64,000 nt of DNA from an uncultured Mediterraneibacter sp. (GCA_944384505.1 CALWTQ010000001.1:1-64000), one strand, 5' to 3'. Positions 25,341 through 35,583 are shown, counted from the first letter of the stretch. The notes: a model not told the origin generated them from the sequence alone. Program-made: numbers and translations.

Positions 25341-26714
25341 TTACAGCCTGATATCCTTCAGCCTCCCCTTCCCTCTTAAATATTTCCTATATACAAAGAA
25401 AAACACACAGCAGGACAGGCAAGCCGCGGTTCCGTCCGCAATAGGCTCCGCATAAAATGCCGTCTGCGCGGAGAAAAAGAGGGGAAGTATGCACGTTGCC
25501 CCAAAGTACAGTGACTTCCGGATCAGGGACAGGCTGAGAGATGTCTTGGTCATCCCCAGAGCAGTCAGCCCATCTACTATCACATACTGGAAGCTGAGCG
25601 GGATAATCATCAGGGTAAACGCCTGAATCCCCCATATCGCCAGCTCCTGATACTCTGGATTATCGGTAAATATGTATACAAAATACTGAGGCGCGACCCT
25701 AGAGATCAAGAACATGACTGATGTAAAACAGAAGCACAGCATCAGCACCCAGAAGAAGGTCTTCCTGATGCGGTCCGGTCTGTTCGCGCCATAATTATAA
25801 CTGATCAGGGGCTGGGAGCCTCCCGTAATGCCAAGCATAGGCGAAGTGATCAAAAGCATATAGCTCTGGACAATGGTCGCCGCCGTCACAAGAGTATCTC
25901 CATATTCTTTTCCTCCATAGTGCTGGAGCACCGCGTTCAGAGCAATGATGATAATACTGTCCGTGGCAAAGATCAGAAACGGAGAAAATCCGATCTTCAC
26001 GATCTGCTTTCCCACCGACAGCTCCGGCTTTACAACGCCCAGAGGAACCTGCATTTTCTTTCTTCTGAGCGTTAGAAGAACGAATGTACAGGAGGACGTC
26101 TGGGCGAGGACTGTTGCCACAGCCGCTCCTGCCACTCCCATATCCATAAGAAAGATAAATACCGGGTCAAGCACGATGTTAATCACCGCGCCGATCAGTG
26201 TAGTCATCATCCCCAGCAGAGGAAATCCCTGAGCCGTAATAAAGTAGTTCATCCCCATGGAAATCAGTGCAAAAAAGGTTCCCGCTGTGTAGATCGTCAT
26301 ATAAGTATCCGCGTAGGGAAAGGTCACTTCACTGGCTCCAAACCAGTTCAGCAGATATTCCTTTGTCAGCAGAAACACAATTGTCAGCGTAAGGGAAACT
26401 ATCATCATCATTGTAAAGCTGTTGGCCAGGATCTTCCGCGCGCCCTTCTCATCTCCCGCCCCCAGACGGACAGAGAAAAGAACCGAACCGCCGATGCCGA
26501 ACAGCGTTCCAAATGACGACAGAAGCGTAACGATCGGCGCGCACACGCCTACTCCGGCCAGAGCGTCCGCTCCTGTCACCGGGATGTTGCCCACATAGAT
26601 CCTGTCCACGATACTGTAAAGCACGTTGACAAACTGAGCGATCATAAAAGGAATAGATATCTTAAGCACCAGCAGGGGAATAGAGTCCCTGCCGAAATCA
26701 TTTGTTTTCTTCAT
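25341..26714 (-). CDS. MATE-family efflux transporter
   Basis: A 457-residue, 12-helix membrane protein of the MATE (NorM/DinF) family. Typical marks are the N-terminal block PFMIAQFVNVLYSIVDRIYVGN and two homologous halves with the SYNYGA motif at about residue 310. MATE proteins export drugs or metabolites by sodium or proton antiport; the substrate is unknown. I chose the ATG at 26714 (GGGGGTACGAAAG upstream) over the longer frame. It appears to be transcribed alone. Confidence 0.92.
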   Translation of the reverse strand: MKKTNDFGRDSIPLLVLKISIPFMIAQFVNVLYSIVDRIYVGNIPVTGADALAGVGVCAPIVTLLSSFGTLFGIGGSVLFSVRLGAGDEKGARKILANSFTMMMIVSLTLTIVFLLTKEYLLNWFGASEVTFPYADTYMTIYTAGTFFALISMGMNYFITAQGFPLLGMMTTLIGAVINIVLDPVFIFLMDMGVAGAAVATVLAQTSSCTFVLLTLRRKKMQVPLGVVKPELSVGKQIVKIGFSPFLIFATDSIIIIALNAVLQHYGGKEYGDTLVTAATIVQSYMLLITSPMLGITGGSQPLISYNYGANRPDRIRKTFFWVLMLCFCFTSVMFLISRVAPQYFVYIFTDNPEYQELAIWGIQAFTLMIIPLSFQYVIVDGLTALGMTKTSLSLSLIRKSLYFGATCILPLFFSAQTAFYAEPIADGTAACLSCCVFFFVYRKYLRGKGRLKDIRL

Positions 26715-26820
26715 CTTTCGTACCCCCGAATATAGTCCGCAGTACATTATAGCAGAAACTTACGGAGATGGAAGGGGGAATTCAAATGATTTTCAGACAA
26801 CAACGCATTTGTATACACTA

Positions 26821-27678
26821 TCATCGAAACAGATACGGCAGTATATGATACACATACTGGTAAACATCAGGATATTTATGCCGGAAGCCTTCCTGGAGAT
26901 GATAATGCAGGTTTCCCTTCGTGTAATCCTCGTCATATATAAATGTATCCGTATATTTCTTCATTGCCTCGATCTGCGGCCCCAGTGCGTCTACTGCCGG
27001 ATCCTCTGATCCGGTCGCCGCATAGATGAAGTATTCCTCCGGCGTATAACCGGATTCCACTGCATATTTGTGAAGAACTGCTGCCGTCTTCTCCGGATTG
27101 TTCTTACCGCCCAGTCCTTCTACATCCCAGCAGTCGCCGCTTAACGTCAGGAAATACGCGAAATAATCTATATTCTTTTCAAACGCAAACCACGTGGTAC
27201 AGGATCCCATGGAGAATCCACCGATTCCACGGTGCATTCTGGAATTTCTGAATCCTTCCGCAGTCAGTTCTTCTGCATAAGTGCTGCACGCCGCCTCCAC
27301 TGCTGGAAGCGTTTCATTGATCAGCTCCTTTTGATAAAACAGACTCTGCATCCTTTCATTGTCCACATCCGGCTTTACCGTCTCCCGTGGGATTTTGTAA
27401 TAAGAAGGGAAAGCCACAATCAAAGGCTTAATCTCCTTCTGATCAATCACATAATCCAGCATATTTTTTACCATACACGTGTCCAGCCACGCATCCGGAT
27501 TTCCCCCGCCGCCGTGCATGAGATAGAGTATATTATATTTTTTTGCTTCATCGTACCCGTATGGAAGATAAATATTCACGTATTTCTCGATGATATTTTC
27601 ATTCCAGTCACGGGTCGTATAATCTACCCTTCTGATTGTTCCTCTGCGGTTCACATCATGATAATCGTATTGTCTCAT
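26821..27678 (-). CDS. Esterase D / feruloyl-esterase-like alpha/beta hydrolase
   Basis: A 285-residue alpha/beta hydrolase of the esterase D (PF00756) family, as found attached to xylanases. The oxyanion block is YLMHGGGGNPDAW, the nucleophile Ser156 is in GGFSMGS and the catalytic His lies near the C-terminus (GNLHYHLQEGFRHKYPDV). No signal peptide is visible, so it is probably cytoplasmic and removes acyl groups from imported oligosaccharides. It follows the larger esterase gene by 12 bp. Confidence 0.85.
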   Translation of the reverse strand: MRQYDYHDVNRRGTIRRVDYTTRDWNENIIEKYVNIYLPYGYDEAKKYNILYLMHGGGGNPDAWLDTCMVKNMLDYVIDQKEIKPLIVAFPSYYKIPRETVKPDVDNERMQSLFYQKELINETLPAVEAACSTYAEELTAEGFRNSRMHRGIGGFSMGSCTTWFAFEKNIDYFAYFLTLSGDCWDVEGLGGKNNPEKTAAVLHKYAVESGYTPEEYFIYAATGSEDPAVDALGPQIEAMKKYTDTFIYDEDYTKGNLHYHLQEGFRHKYPDVYQYVYHILPYLFR

Positions 27679-27690
27679 TTTTATTCCTCC

Positions 27691-29160
27691 TTACCTGAGC
27701 AGATTTCGAATCAGCAGCGCCATATTTTTGGACAGCCTAGAGTCATGATCTGTCGCGTACATTACATTTTCAGATGTGGATACGTACATCTGCATAATTG
27801 CTCTGCAAAACCATTCGATGGAAATATACAGCATCCCGTTCCTCTCAATAGGCTCGCATAACATAGACCGGACACGATTATCCACTGTGCATCCGATACA
27901 GCCCCGGGAGAATTGAAGTACGCGTCCGTCTTCCAATTTCATCTCTGCCCATCCATTACATTCCTCATATTCCTGCCCTTCCAGATCTGCGATAAAACGA
28001 AGCGGTATCATGCAATATTCTCCTCTCACAATGGGGTCGCCTTCCACTCCATGATATTTCAGTTTCTTCCACAGAAGTGCCGGGGCCGGCAGTTCTCTTT
28101 TTTCTCCGTTAATCCATATATAACTGCATCCGTCCGCAGCCGCAATTACGTTTCTATCACCTTCACGCGGAATCTCCGACGCCGTATATTTTATTGTTCC
28201 GTCCACAAGCCGTCTTGTTCCCGAGAACAGATAATCCCATACAAGCTCTGCATCATCGAATGTCTGTCCGTGATCTCTCTGAAATACATCGCAGAATACG
28301 AAATCCGCTTCTTTTCCCTTATAAAACGCATAGTTGTGCTCCCCATCGATCTTAAGTTGGGGCAGGCTGTCGCACTCATTTACCTTAAGCCAGTATTCCC
28401 TGTTTCTAATAACTACCTCTTCCACCGGAAGGCTGCTTCCGAATGGAGCGATATCATATTCCATCCTCGCCTGCCAGACCGGAACCGGACCGCCCTGGTT
28501 GATAGGCTGATTGTTTTTGTCAAATATCAGTCCTTCCGTTGCTGTTCCTGCGGATCCCGCCATAGCCGCGAACCGGTATCCATAATGTCTTGCCATCATA
28601 GCAGTCATGTGGTTTCCCAGAGACATCCCCTGCATATAAATTCGCTCATCGTCAATATTGTATTTCTCTTTCATAAGATCTATAAGCTTCAATACGATCC
28701 TGGCGTCGTTATTCTCCCGGATGTCCTCTGGAAAATCCTGCATGTACAATCCTTCCTCGTTAGGTTCTGAGAGATTCCGGCAAGTGTCTTTCTCATACTC
28801 CACCTGCCAGAAACGTCTGGAATGTGCATCAGGATATACCACAATGAATCCTTCACGGTCTGCAACAAGGGACCAAGATGTATAGACGCACTGTCCCCAG
28901 CCAGTCATAAGCCCTCCGTGCATTGAGAGTACAAGCGGCGTTTTTCTGGACGGGTCATAGCTGTCCGGTACATATTCGTACCAGGTATCTTCATGTTCAT
29001 CGATCAGACGCGCCCGGTATTCTTTCAGATTTTTTGGATATACCTGTGAATTATTTCCGTTTTCATTTACAACAATTTCACTTTCCTTCAGCTCTTCCGG
29101 AAGATAATGCCTGTTATCGTCATCCGGTATGCCCGGAAGCAGTTTAATTCTATTATTCAT
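27691..29160 (-). CDS. PHB-depolymerase-like esterase fused to a copper-amine-oxidase-N-like domain
   Basis: A 489-residue two-domain protein. Residues about 55-330 form an alpha/beta hydrolase of the PHB-depolymerase/LpqC type (SMHGGLMTGWG oxyanion region, nucleophile Ser180 in MQGMSLGNH). Residues about 345-489 resemble the beta-rich CuAO_N1 domain (WINGEKREL, then PLRFIADLEG and a second unit ISIEWFCRA), normally found outside cells as a wall-binding module. No signal peptide is visible, which is odd for such a module. I chose the ATG at 29160 (GTGAGG upstream) over a GTG at 29175 overlapping the MFS stop. Confidence 0.75.
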   Translation of the reverse strand: MNNRIKLLPGIPDDDNRHYLPEELKESEIVVNENGNNSQVYPKNLKEYRARLIDEHEDTWYEYVPDSYDPSRKTPLVLSMHGGLMTGWGQCVYTSWSLVADREGFIVVYPDAHSRRFWQVEYEKDTCRNLSEPNEEGLYMQDFPEDIRENNDARIVLKLIDLMKEKYNIDDERIYMQGMSLGNHMTAMMARHYGYRFAAMAGSAGTATEGLIFDKNNQPINQGGPVPVWQARMEYDIAPFGSSLPVEEVVIRNREYWLKVNECDSLPQLKIDGEHNYAFYKGKEADFVFCDVFQRDHGQTFDDAELVWDYLFSGTRRLVDGTIKYTASEIPREGDRNVIAAADGCSYIWINGEKRELPAPALLWKKLKYHGVEGDPIVRGEYCMIPLRFIADLEGQEYEECNGWAEMKLEDGRVLQFSRGCIGCTVDNRVRSMLCEPIERNGMLYISIEWFCRAIMQMYVSTSENVMYATDHDSRLSKNMALLIRNLLR

Positions 29161-29171
29161 GTCATTTTGCC

Positions 29172-30362
29172 TCACTTTGCTGCCGCACCCATAAGTACGC
29201 CGTACTTTTTACCGGTCACAAGGATGAAAAATCCGAGAGCAAACAGCTGGAATATGCCGCAAACCGCGAAGATCGCCGTATATCCTGCCGCACCTGCTAC
29301 AGCCTCAACGATAAAGCCTCCGATCATCGGACCGATTCCCTGGAACACATCGCTTCCCAGATAATATGTACTGGTAGCGATCCCGCTCCTCTCCACGCCT
29401 ACTTTATTGATACATCCTGCCTGGAGCGCCGGCTGCCCGGCTCCCTGCCCCAGAGAACGGATAACTCCGGTCAGAAGAATCATCGGCAGTGTTCTGCTCA
29501 CACCGAGTATAAACATCGAACATGAAGTAAGAATCAGACCCGGGATAACCACAACCCGGATTCCCTTCTTGTCCATAAGTTTTCCGGAAAACGGCCGGAT
29601 CAAAAAGAGTACGACCGCACACACCGTAAAGTAAACACTCACTCCTGTCACACCGACTTCATCTGCGTAGAGCACCAGGTAAGAAGAAATAATCCCGTTT
29701 ATAAAAGAATAGGACCCTGCAATTAATGTAAACGGCAATGCCTCTATACAGATAATATCCCGGAGCCGGATCTTTATCTTCTCAAGTTTTTCTTTATGCT
29801 GCTTCTCCTCGTGGAAAAACCACAAGATCACATATTCTCCTGCGACAAGCAGCGCAGAGATCAGGAATGTAACCTTCATACTGGCCACATCCGCAATAGC
29901 TATGCCGATTCCCGGCGCGACGGCAGATCCGATTACCATGCCAAGTCCGAAGTAGCCGATCCCTTCCCCCATCTTATCTTTTGGAATATAGTGAGATGCA
30001 AGGGCAATCTGACACGTGCCTGCCAGCGCGAATCCAACGCCGTTGATAATCCTGAAAAAGATCAGAAGCGGCACATTAGTGGTGATAATGAATCCAATAA
30101 GGCCAATTCCCATGAAAATTGTGCTCCACTTCAAAAGCGTTACATTATTCAGCCTGTCGGCCATCATCCCGCTGAACGGTCTGCATATGAGAGATGTCAG
30201 AGAGATAAGTCCCACGATAAAACCTGCCATCGACACTGTCGTCCCGATTCCTATTAGATATTTTGAGAGAATTGTGGCTATCAAGTAGAAGGAAAACGCA
30301 TGCAAAGTGTTCACAAGCAGTACCAGTATATAATGTTTGTTCCATAGTTTTTCTTGATTCAT
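29172..30362 (-). CDS. MFS transporter
   Basis: A 396-residue, 12-helix major facilitator protein with the loop 2-3 signature RPFSGMMADRLN and a matching RPFSGKLMDKKG in the second half. It most resembles drug/metabolite exporters or sugar permeases of the YwoG/AraJ kind. It lies between the binding-protein gene and two esterase genes on one transcript, so import or export of an acylated sugar product is possible but not shown. Confidence 0.87.
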   Translation of the reverse strand: MNQEKLWNKHYILVLLVNTLHAFSFYLIATILSKYLIGIGTTVSMAGFIVGLISLTSLICRPFSGMMADRLNNVTLLKWSTIFMGIGLIGFIITTNVPLLIFFRIINGVGFALAGTCQIALASHYIPKDKMGEGIGYFGLGMVIGSAVAPGIGIAIADVASMKVTFLISALLVAGEYVILWFFHEEKQHKEKLEKIKIRLRDIICIEALPFTLIAGSYSFINGIISSYLVLYADEVGVTGVSVYFTVCAVVLFLIRPFSGKLMDKKGIRVVVIPGLILTSCSMFILGVSRTLPMILLTGVIRSLGQGAGQPALQAGCINKVGVERSGIATSTYYLGSDVFQGIGPMIGGFIVEAVAGAAGYTAIFAVCGIFQLFALGFFILVTGKKYGVLMGAAAK

Positions 30363-30390
30363 TTCCCTTTTCCTTTCCCCGGAGTCATCT

Positions 30391-30437
30391 TTAAGCGGCG
30401 GTCCGGCTGTCTGTTCTGCATCAGCCTTCCGCCGCTT
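30391..30437 (-). terminator. Hairpin between binding-protein and MFS genes
   Basis: AAGCGGCGG and CCGCCGCTT form a 9-bp stem around a loop that itself pairs GGCTG with CAGCC. There is no clear T-tract on the minus strand, so it may be an mRNA-stabilising hairpin or partial terminator giving more binding protein than downstream products. Confidence 0.5.
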
Positions 30438-30446
30438 TAAAAAAAA

Positions 30447-31961
30447 TTACTGCTCTGCCAGCCACGCATCGAGCTGCGCCTGTTTTTCTGCAATAATATC
30501 GTCAATTCCCGCATTTTTAAGTGCCTGCTGGAATTCTGGAAGTGTGGAATCAATATCCACTTCGCCGTACATAAGCGGTGTATAGTACTGTGCCACTACA
30601 TTGCTGCATGCCGTAATCTGATCCGCAACATTTGCAGAATCAAATGAGAAGCCAAGAGCCAGAGATCTCTCGCAGGTTTTGTTTTTCTCAATCATCTGAT
30701 CATAAATATCCTCCGGCTCGTAAGACCATGTCTTGCACAGCGTCGGATTCGGCCAGTAAGCTGAAGAAGCCGCTGGCCATCCCAGATCCGCAATGCCGCT
30801 CTTTCCTTCCGGATATACCATCTGTCCGTTCTCATCAAGCTCATACTCAAGACCTTCAATACCGTTTGCTGCAATCTGGGCCGCATCTGCGTCTGTGTAG
30901 AGCACTTTCAAAACCCGCATCGCTGCCTCAGGCTCTTTGCAGAAAGCGCTGATGTGCCACATAAATGTAGATACATCTCCCGTTGTTGAAAGCGCCTCCG
31001 TAACGTTTGTTCCTTCCAGCTGGAGACCATTCTGGACCTCTGTTGCCTCCTTGTTAATCTCCGCGTCCCAGGAATACCCGGTCGTTCCATCGGTAATTCC
31101 CATCATAAGGCAGTTTAACGTCGGCTGATTCTGGCTGAGTGGATCCGGGCTGAAAACTCCCGCTTCCTTCCACTCTTTTACATGATCCAGCCAATTCAGG
31201 AAATATTCAGATTCATAATAATTTTCTATAGTTGTACTCTCTGTCGGATTGGTCAAAACACCGAGGAAGTTACTGTCTCCGAAATTATCGATATTCTTCG
31301 GCACCCAGTATGGATCCGTTGTCCCCGGAATATAATATTTATCCGGATTTGCTTCTTTCAACTGAAGAATCGCGTCCGACATGCTGTCAATGTCCGTTAC
31401 CTTACTCCAGTCAATACCGGCAGCCTGAGCGTCCGCAGCCTGCACGTAATACTGGTTCTCATTACAGTACGAATAGATGCTCGGAATTCCGTACTGCTTT
31501 CCCCCTACCTGTCCACACTTAAGGTAATCTTCCATTCCATCTGTAAAAAGATCTTTAATCTCACTTCCGTCCGATTCAAGCAAATCATCAAGCGCCATAA
31601 TCTGTCCATTTGAAACAAGATTGCTGACAGAGGTATACCAGAACGAGTTGAACAGGTCGATGGAATCCTCTCCTCCGCCGCTTAGAAGAAGATTAAGCTG
31701 GGTTGACCAGTTTCCGAAATCGATAGGTACAATATCAACCTCTGCCTGTGCCTTTTCTCTCATAATCTCATTGAGAGCGTCTTCCACGGCCTGTTCGTCC
31801 GGTGTCGGATAAGCCACATTATATGCAATCTTTATTACCGGGTAATCCCCGCTGCCGCTGTCCGACTGTGTCTCTTCGCTGCTTCCGCCTGATGAGCACC
31901 CTGCGAGCATTCCGACTGTCATAGCTGAAACCAGCAGGCAGGCAACTATTCGTTTCTTCAT
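30447..31961 (-). CDS. LplA-like extracellular solute-binding lipoprotein
   Basis: A 504-residue exported lipoprotein. Lipobox LAGC lies at about residues 18-21, followed by a Ser/Gly-rich tether. Its length and the block PVIKIAYNVAYPTPDEQAVEDA fit the long LplA/YtcQ group of family 1 binding proteins, which work with LplB/LplC-type permeases for complex sugars. I chose the ATG at 31961 (GGAGGATAACAGTT upstream). It is divergent from the two permease genes it presumably serves. Confidence 0.9.
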   Translation of the reverse strand: MKKRIVACLLVSAMTVGMLAGCSSGGSSEETQSDSGSGDYPVIKIAYNVAYPTPDEQAVEDALNEIMREKAQAEVDIVPIDFGNWSTQLNLLLSGGGEDSIDLFNSFWYTSVSNLVSNGQIMALDDLLESDGSEIKDLFTDGMEDYLKCGQVGGKQYGIPSIYSYCNENQYYVQAADAQAAGIDWSKVTDIDSMSDAILQLKEANPDKYYIPGTTDPYWVPKNIDNFGDSNFLGVLTNPTESTTIENYYESEYFLNWLDHVKEWKEAGVFSPDPLSQNQPTLNCLMMGITDGTTGYSWDAEINKEATEVQNGLQLEGTNVTEALSTTGDVSTFMWHISAFCKEPEAAMRVLKVLYTDADAAQIAANGIEGLEYELDENGQMVYPEGKSGIADLGWPAASSAYWPNPTLCKTWSYEPEDIYDQMIEKNKTCERSLALGFSFDSANVADQITACSNVVAQYYTPLMYGEVDIDSTLPEFQQALKNAGIDDIIAEKQAQLDAWLAEQ

Positions 31962-32259
31962 AACTGTTATCCTCCTTTTTCTTCGCCGCCTCATCCGGCG
32001 GCCGTTTTTTCGTGTGATGCCATCTTAACAAATGTTATTTTCCCATCTCTATCACTTTTTTGTCCTGAATCATCGTTTTTCTGATATTTCGCACTGATTT
32101 GCTCTTGATTTTCGATATTTATTACAGCATATCTGACATTCTAGAACTTTCACAAGACAGAATTTCAACAGTTTATATCTGTTTTATGATAGTCTTTTGT
32201 GCAGTTTTTCTATAAATTAATTGTCATCAACAGCGTAATACGTTTATAAGGAGGTTATC
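31962..32259. other. Divergent intergenic region between binding protein and permeases
   Basis: This 298-bp AT-rich gap must hold promoters for both directions. Possible plus-strand elements are TTCACA then TTTATA 17 bp later near 32150-32180. A hairpin at about 31984-32001 (GCCGCC pairs with GGCGGC) is followed by CGTTTTTT on the plus strand, a terminator-like structure that would block stray plus-strand transcription. No clear operator was seen. Confidence 0.5.
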
Positions 32260-33207
32260 ATGGAAAGAGTAAAACAAAAACCACAAAAGAGAAAAATGTC
32301 GCTGCACAGAATGAAGAGGTATCTTCCTTTTTATTTAATGATGCTGCCCGGAATTATCTATCTTATCATTAACAACTATATGCCTATGGCCGGACTTGCA
32401 CTGGCCTTTAAAAAAGTCAACTATTCAATCGGGCTTTTCGAAAGTCCCTGGTGCGGGCTGGAGAACTTCAAATACCTGTTCAGCACGAATGACGCTTTTA
32501 TCTTCTTCCGAAACACGATCCTTTACAATCTTGCATTTATTGTGTTCGGCAATGTAGCGGGCATACTGGTGGCGATCTGCCTGGATACCATCCGTAATAA
32601 ATTTTTCAAAAGAGTCAGCCAGGTAATCATCCTGATCCCTTACCTGCTCTCGACCGTAATTATCAGCTACATTGTATTTGCATTCTTAAGTGGGAATAAT
32701 GGCTTTATGAATATGACCATCCTCCCCATGCTGGGTATGGATCCGGTCAACTGGTACAACGAAGCCGGATACTGGCCTGTTATCCTGGTTGTCGTCAATC
32801 TTTGGATGATGTTCGGCTACAACTCGATTCTCTATTATTCAACCCTGATAGGAATCGACAAATCATACTATGAGGCTGCTGCCGTAGACGGAGCGGGAGT
32901 CTGGGCGCAGATCAGACACATTACGCTGCCCGCTCTCAAACCGACAATCATCACGCTCGTACTTCTCGCGGTAGGACGTATCTGCTACTCAGATTTCGGA
33001 CTGTTTTATCAGGTTCCGATGAACAGCGGGCTGCTCTACTCGACCACACAGACGATCGACACTTATGTATACCGCGGGCTGCTTGAACTTAATGACATCG
33101 GACGATCCACTGCCGCTGGATTTATGCAGTCGATACTTGGCTTCATCTGTGTGTTCACGGCAAACAAAGTAGTTTCAAAAATCGACAAAGAAAGCAGCTT
33201 ATTCTAA
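32260..33207 (+). CDS. LplB-like ABC permease
   Basis: A 315-residue permease with six helices and the LplB-type N-terminus (YLPFYLMMLPGIIYLIINNYMPMAG-like). The EAA loop is YEAAAVDGAGVWAQIRHITLPALKP. AAGGAGG precedes the ATG. It pairs with the LplC-like permease 17 bp downstream and the divergently encoded LplA-like binding protein. No ATPase gene adjoins it. Confidence 0.92.
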   Translation: MERVKQKPQKRKMSLHRMKRYLPFYLMMLPGIIYLIINNYMPMAGLALAFKKVNYSIGLFESPWCGLENFKYLFSTNDAFIFFRNTILYNLAFIVFGNVAGILVAICLDTIRNKFFKRVSQVIILIPYLLSTVIISYIVFAFLSGNNGFMNMTILPMLGMDPVNWYNEAGYWPVILVVVNLWMMFGYNSILYYSTLIGIDKSYYEAAAVDGAGVWAQIRHITLPALKPTIITLVLLAVGRICYSDFGLFYQVPMNSGLLYSTTQTIDTYVYRGLLELNDIGRSTAAGFMQSILGFICVFTANKVVSKIDKESSLF

Positions 33208-33224
33208 AAAGGAGGAGTTAACAA

Positions 33225-34106
33225 ATGATCTGTGAAAATAAAGTATTCCGATTTGTAACCGGATTTATCGTAGCTGTGCTGGTACTCGTATGCCTGCTTC
33301 CTTTCTTCCTGCTGATCGCCAGTTCCCTTACATCTGAGCAGGCGCTGGCCCTGGACGGGTATTCGTTCTTCCCGTCTGAATTTTCACTCGCCGCATATGA
33401 GTATATTTGGGGAGTAAAATCTGATGTACTGCGGGCGTATGGAATGAGTTTTCTCGTCACAGGAGTCGGAACCGTAATCAGCCTTGTTATTACCATGCTG
33501 TTCGCTTACCCGCTTTCCAGGCCTGATCTGCCGGGGCGCAGAGCCTTATCCTTCTTCGTGTTTTTTACAATGCTCTTTAACGGAGGATTTGTACCGACTT
33601 ACCTGATCTATTCCCAGATCTTTCATATCACAGATACGATCTGGGCGCTGATTGTTCCTTACCTTTTAATGAATGCCTTCTATGTGATTATGGTGCGTAC
33701 TTACATTACCTCCAATGTCCCCAATGAGGTAATAGAGGCGGCCAGGATTGACGGATCCAGTGAATTTAAAACGCTTATCAGCATCGTTGTTCCCATGTCT
33801 AAACCGATTATCGGGACGGTTGGACTTATGACGGCGATCGCGTACTGGAACAACTGGACAAACGGTATTTACTTCATCCACGTAAGAAGAGACCTTTACG
33901 GAATTCAGAACTATCTGAACTCCATCCTGACCAATATATCGTTCCTGCAGTCACATTCCAATCCGAACATCTCACTGAGCGAGCTTCCCAGCGTCAGCAT
34001 CCGTATGGCCCTGGCCGTTATTGCACTGCTTCCGATCCTGATCGCGTATCCATTCTTCCAGAAATCTTTCACAAAGGGGATTACCGTAGGATCAGTAAAA
34101 GGATAA
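33225..34106 (+). CDS. LplC/YtcP-like ABC permease
   Basis: A 293-residue six-helix permease, partner of the LplB-like subunit. The EAA loop reads IEAARIDGSSEFKTLISIVVP and the C-terminus KGITVGSVKG is typical. The ATG has AAAAGGAGGAG upstream. It is followed after 52 bp by the GH13 enzyme gene, so imported sugar and enzyme are co-expressed. Confidence 0.92.
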   Translation: MICENKVFRFVTGFIVAVLVLVCLLPFFLLIASSLTSEQALALDGYSFFPSEFSLAAYEYIWGVKSDVLRAYGMSFLVTGVGTVISLVITMLFAYPLSRPDLPGRRALSFFVFFTMLFNGGFVPTYLIYSQIFHITDTIWALIVPYLLMNAFYVIMVRTYITSNVPNEVIEAARIDGSSEFKTLISIVVPMSKPIIGTVGLMTAIAYWNNWTNGIYFIHVRRDLYGIQNYLNSILTNISFLQSHSNPNISLSELPSVSIRMALAVIALLPILIAYPFFQKSFTKGITVGSVKG

Positions 34107-34158
34107 AATACATATGCCGTCATAGCATTACGCTATGGCGGCAGACAGGAGATATGAT

Positions 34159-35583
34159 ATGAAAAACGAAATCATGCTTATTACCTATGGCGACAGCCTC
34201 GGGAAAAACTTCAAAGAATTAGAACAGATATTAGACAGATACTATAAAGGCGCTGTCGGCAGTATCCATCTTCTGCCCTTTTTTCCCTCTTCGGCAGACA
34301 GGGGATTTGCTCCAATATGCTATACAGAAACAGACAAAAAATTCGGTACTTTTGAGGATCTTGAACGTATCGGAGAAAAATATGATCTGATGTACGACTT
34401 CATGGTAAATCACATTTCCGCGCACTCAGCCTATTATCTCGACTTCAAAGAGAAAAAGGATCAGTCCCCATATCGGGATTTCTTTATTCGGTACAAAGAC
34501 TTCTGGAAAAACGGAGAGCCCACCCGGGAACAGACCGACAAGATCTATAAACGCAAGCCAAAGGCACCCTATGTCACTCTCGATTTCGCTGACGGGACTT
34601 CCGAAAAAATCTGGTGCACTTTCGGAGAGGAACAGATTGACCTGGATGTTACAAGCCCTCATGTAAATAACTTTATCAGAAATACTATTCGTCAGCTGGG
34701 ATCGCACGGCGCCTCTGTCATCCGCCTGGACGCATTTGCCTACGCGATAAAAAAGGCAGATTCCAACTGCTTCTTTGTAGAGCCGGAGATCTGGGATCTT
34801 CTGTACAGCATTCAGGATCTCGCAGCGGAATCTCACCTCGAGATCCTGCCCGAGATACACGAGCACTATTCTATCCAGATGAAACTGGCTGAGAAAGGCT
34901 TCTGGGTCTATGATTTCGCGCTTCCGATGCTTGTCCTTCACGCCTTATATACACACCGCGGCGACCGCTTGAAACACTGGCTGGATATCTGTCCCAGAAA
35001 GCAGATGACCACGCTGGATACCCACGATGGAATCGGGATCGTTGATGTGGTGGATCTCCTGACACCCGAAGAAATTGAAGAGACGAAAAATCTTCTCTAT
35101 GAAAAAGGGGCCAATGTAAAGAAGAAATACAGCAGCACGGAATACAACAACCTGGATATCTATCAGATTAACTGCACTTACTACTCTGCCCTTGGGAATA
35201 ACGACAACGCCTATTTGCTTGCAAGAGCGATCCAGTTCTTTGCGCCGGGAATCCCTCAGGTCTACTATGTGGGGATGCTGGCATGGGAAAATGATCTGGA
35301 ACTGCTGGAAAACACAAAAGAAGGCCGCAATATCAACCGGCATTATTATACAGCAGATGAAGTGGAAGAAAACCTTCGGCGGCCGGTTGTAAGAAAGCTG
35401 AGGGATCTGATGATCTTTCGGAATACATGCCCTGCCTTCAACGGCACCTGCAGCTGCACTTCTTCCGGAGACCAGCTGACAATCACAAGAACCTCCGGAA
35501 GTGTGACGGCGGTTCTGAAAGCAGATCTGACTACATATCATTTTACTATAACCGTAAACGGTATTGTACAAAAACTCTTTTGA
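34159..35583 (+). CDS. GH13_18 sucrose-phosphorylase-family enzyme
   Basis: A 474-residue cytoplasmic glycoside phosphorylase. Catalytic residues are all present: nucleophile Asp191 in RLDAFAYA, acid/base Glu232 in PEIHEHY and the stabilising Asp290 in LDTHDGIG, at nearly the same numbers as in bifidobacterial sucrose phosphorylase. The family cleaves sucrose, sucrose 6-phosphate or glucosylglycerate with phosphate to give glucose 1-phosphate, and the acceptor-binding loops differ enough here to leave the substrate open. I chose the ATG at 34159, 7 nt after AGGAG, not the earlier ATG at 34135. The gene follows two permease genes and ends at a terminator. Confidence 0.88.
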   Translation: MKNEIMLITYGDSLGKNFKELEQILDRYYKGAVGSIHLLPFFPSSADRGFAPICYTETDKKFGTFEDLERIGEKYDLMYDFMVNHISAHSAYYLDFKEKKDQSPYRDFFIRYKDFWKNGEPTREQTDKIYKRKPKAPYVTLDFADGTSEKIWCTFGEEQIDLDVTSPHVNNFIRNTIRQLGSHGASVIRLDAFAYAIKKADSNCFFVEPEIWDLLYSIQDLAAESHLEILPEIHEHYSIQMKLAEKGFWVYDFALPMLVLHALYTHRGDRLKHWLDICPRKQMTTLDTHDGIGIVDVVDLLTPEEIEETKNLLYEKGANVKKKYSSTEYNNLDIYQINCTYYSALGNNDNAYLLARAIQFFAPGIPQVYYVGMLAWENDLELLENTKEGRNINRHYYTADEVEENLRRPVVRKLRDLMIFRNTCPAFNGTCSCTSSGDQLTITRTSGSVTAVLKADLTTYHFTITVNGIVQKLF

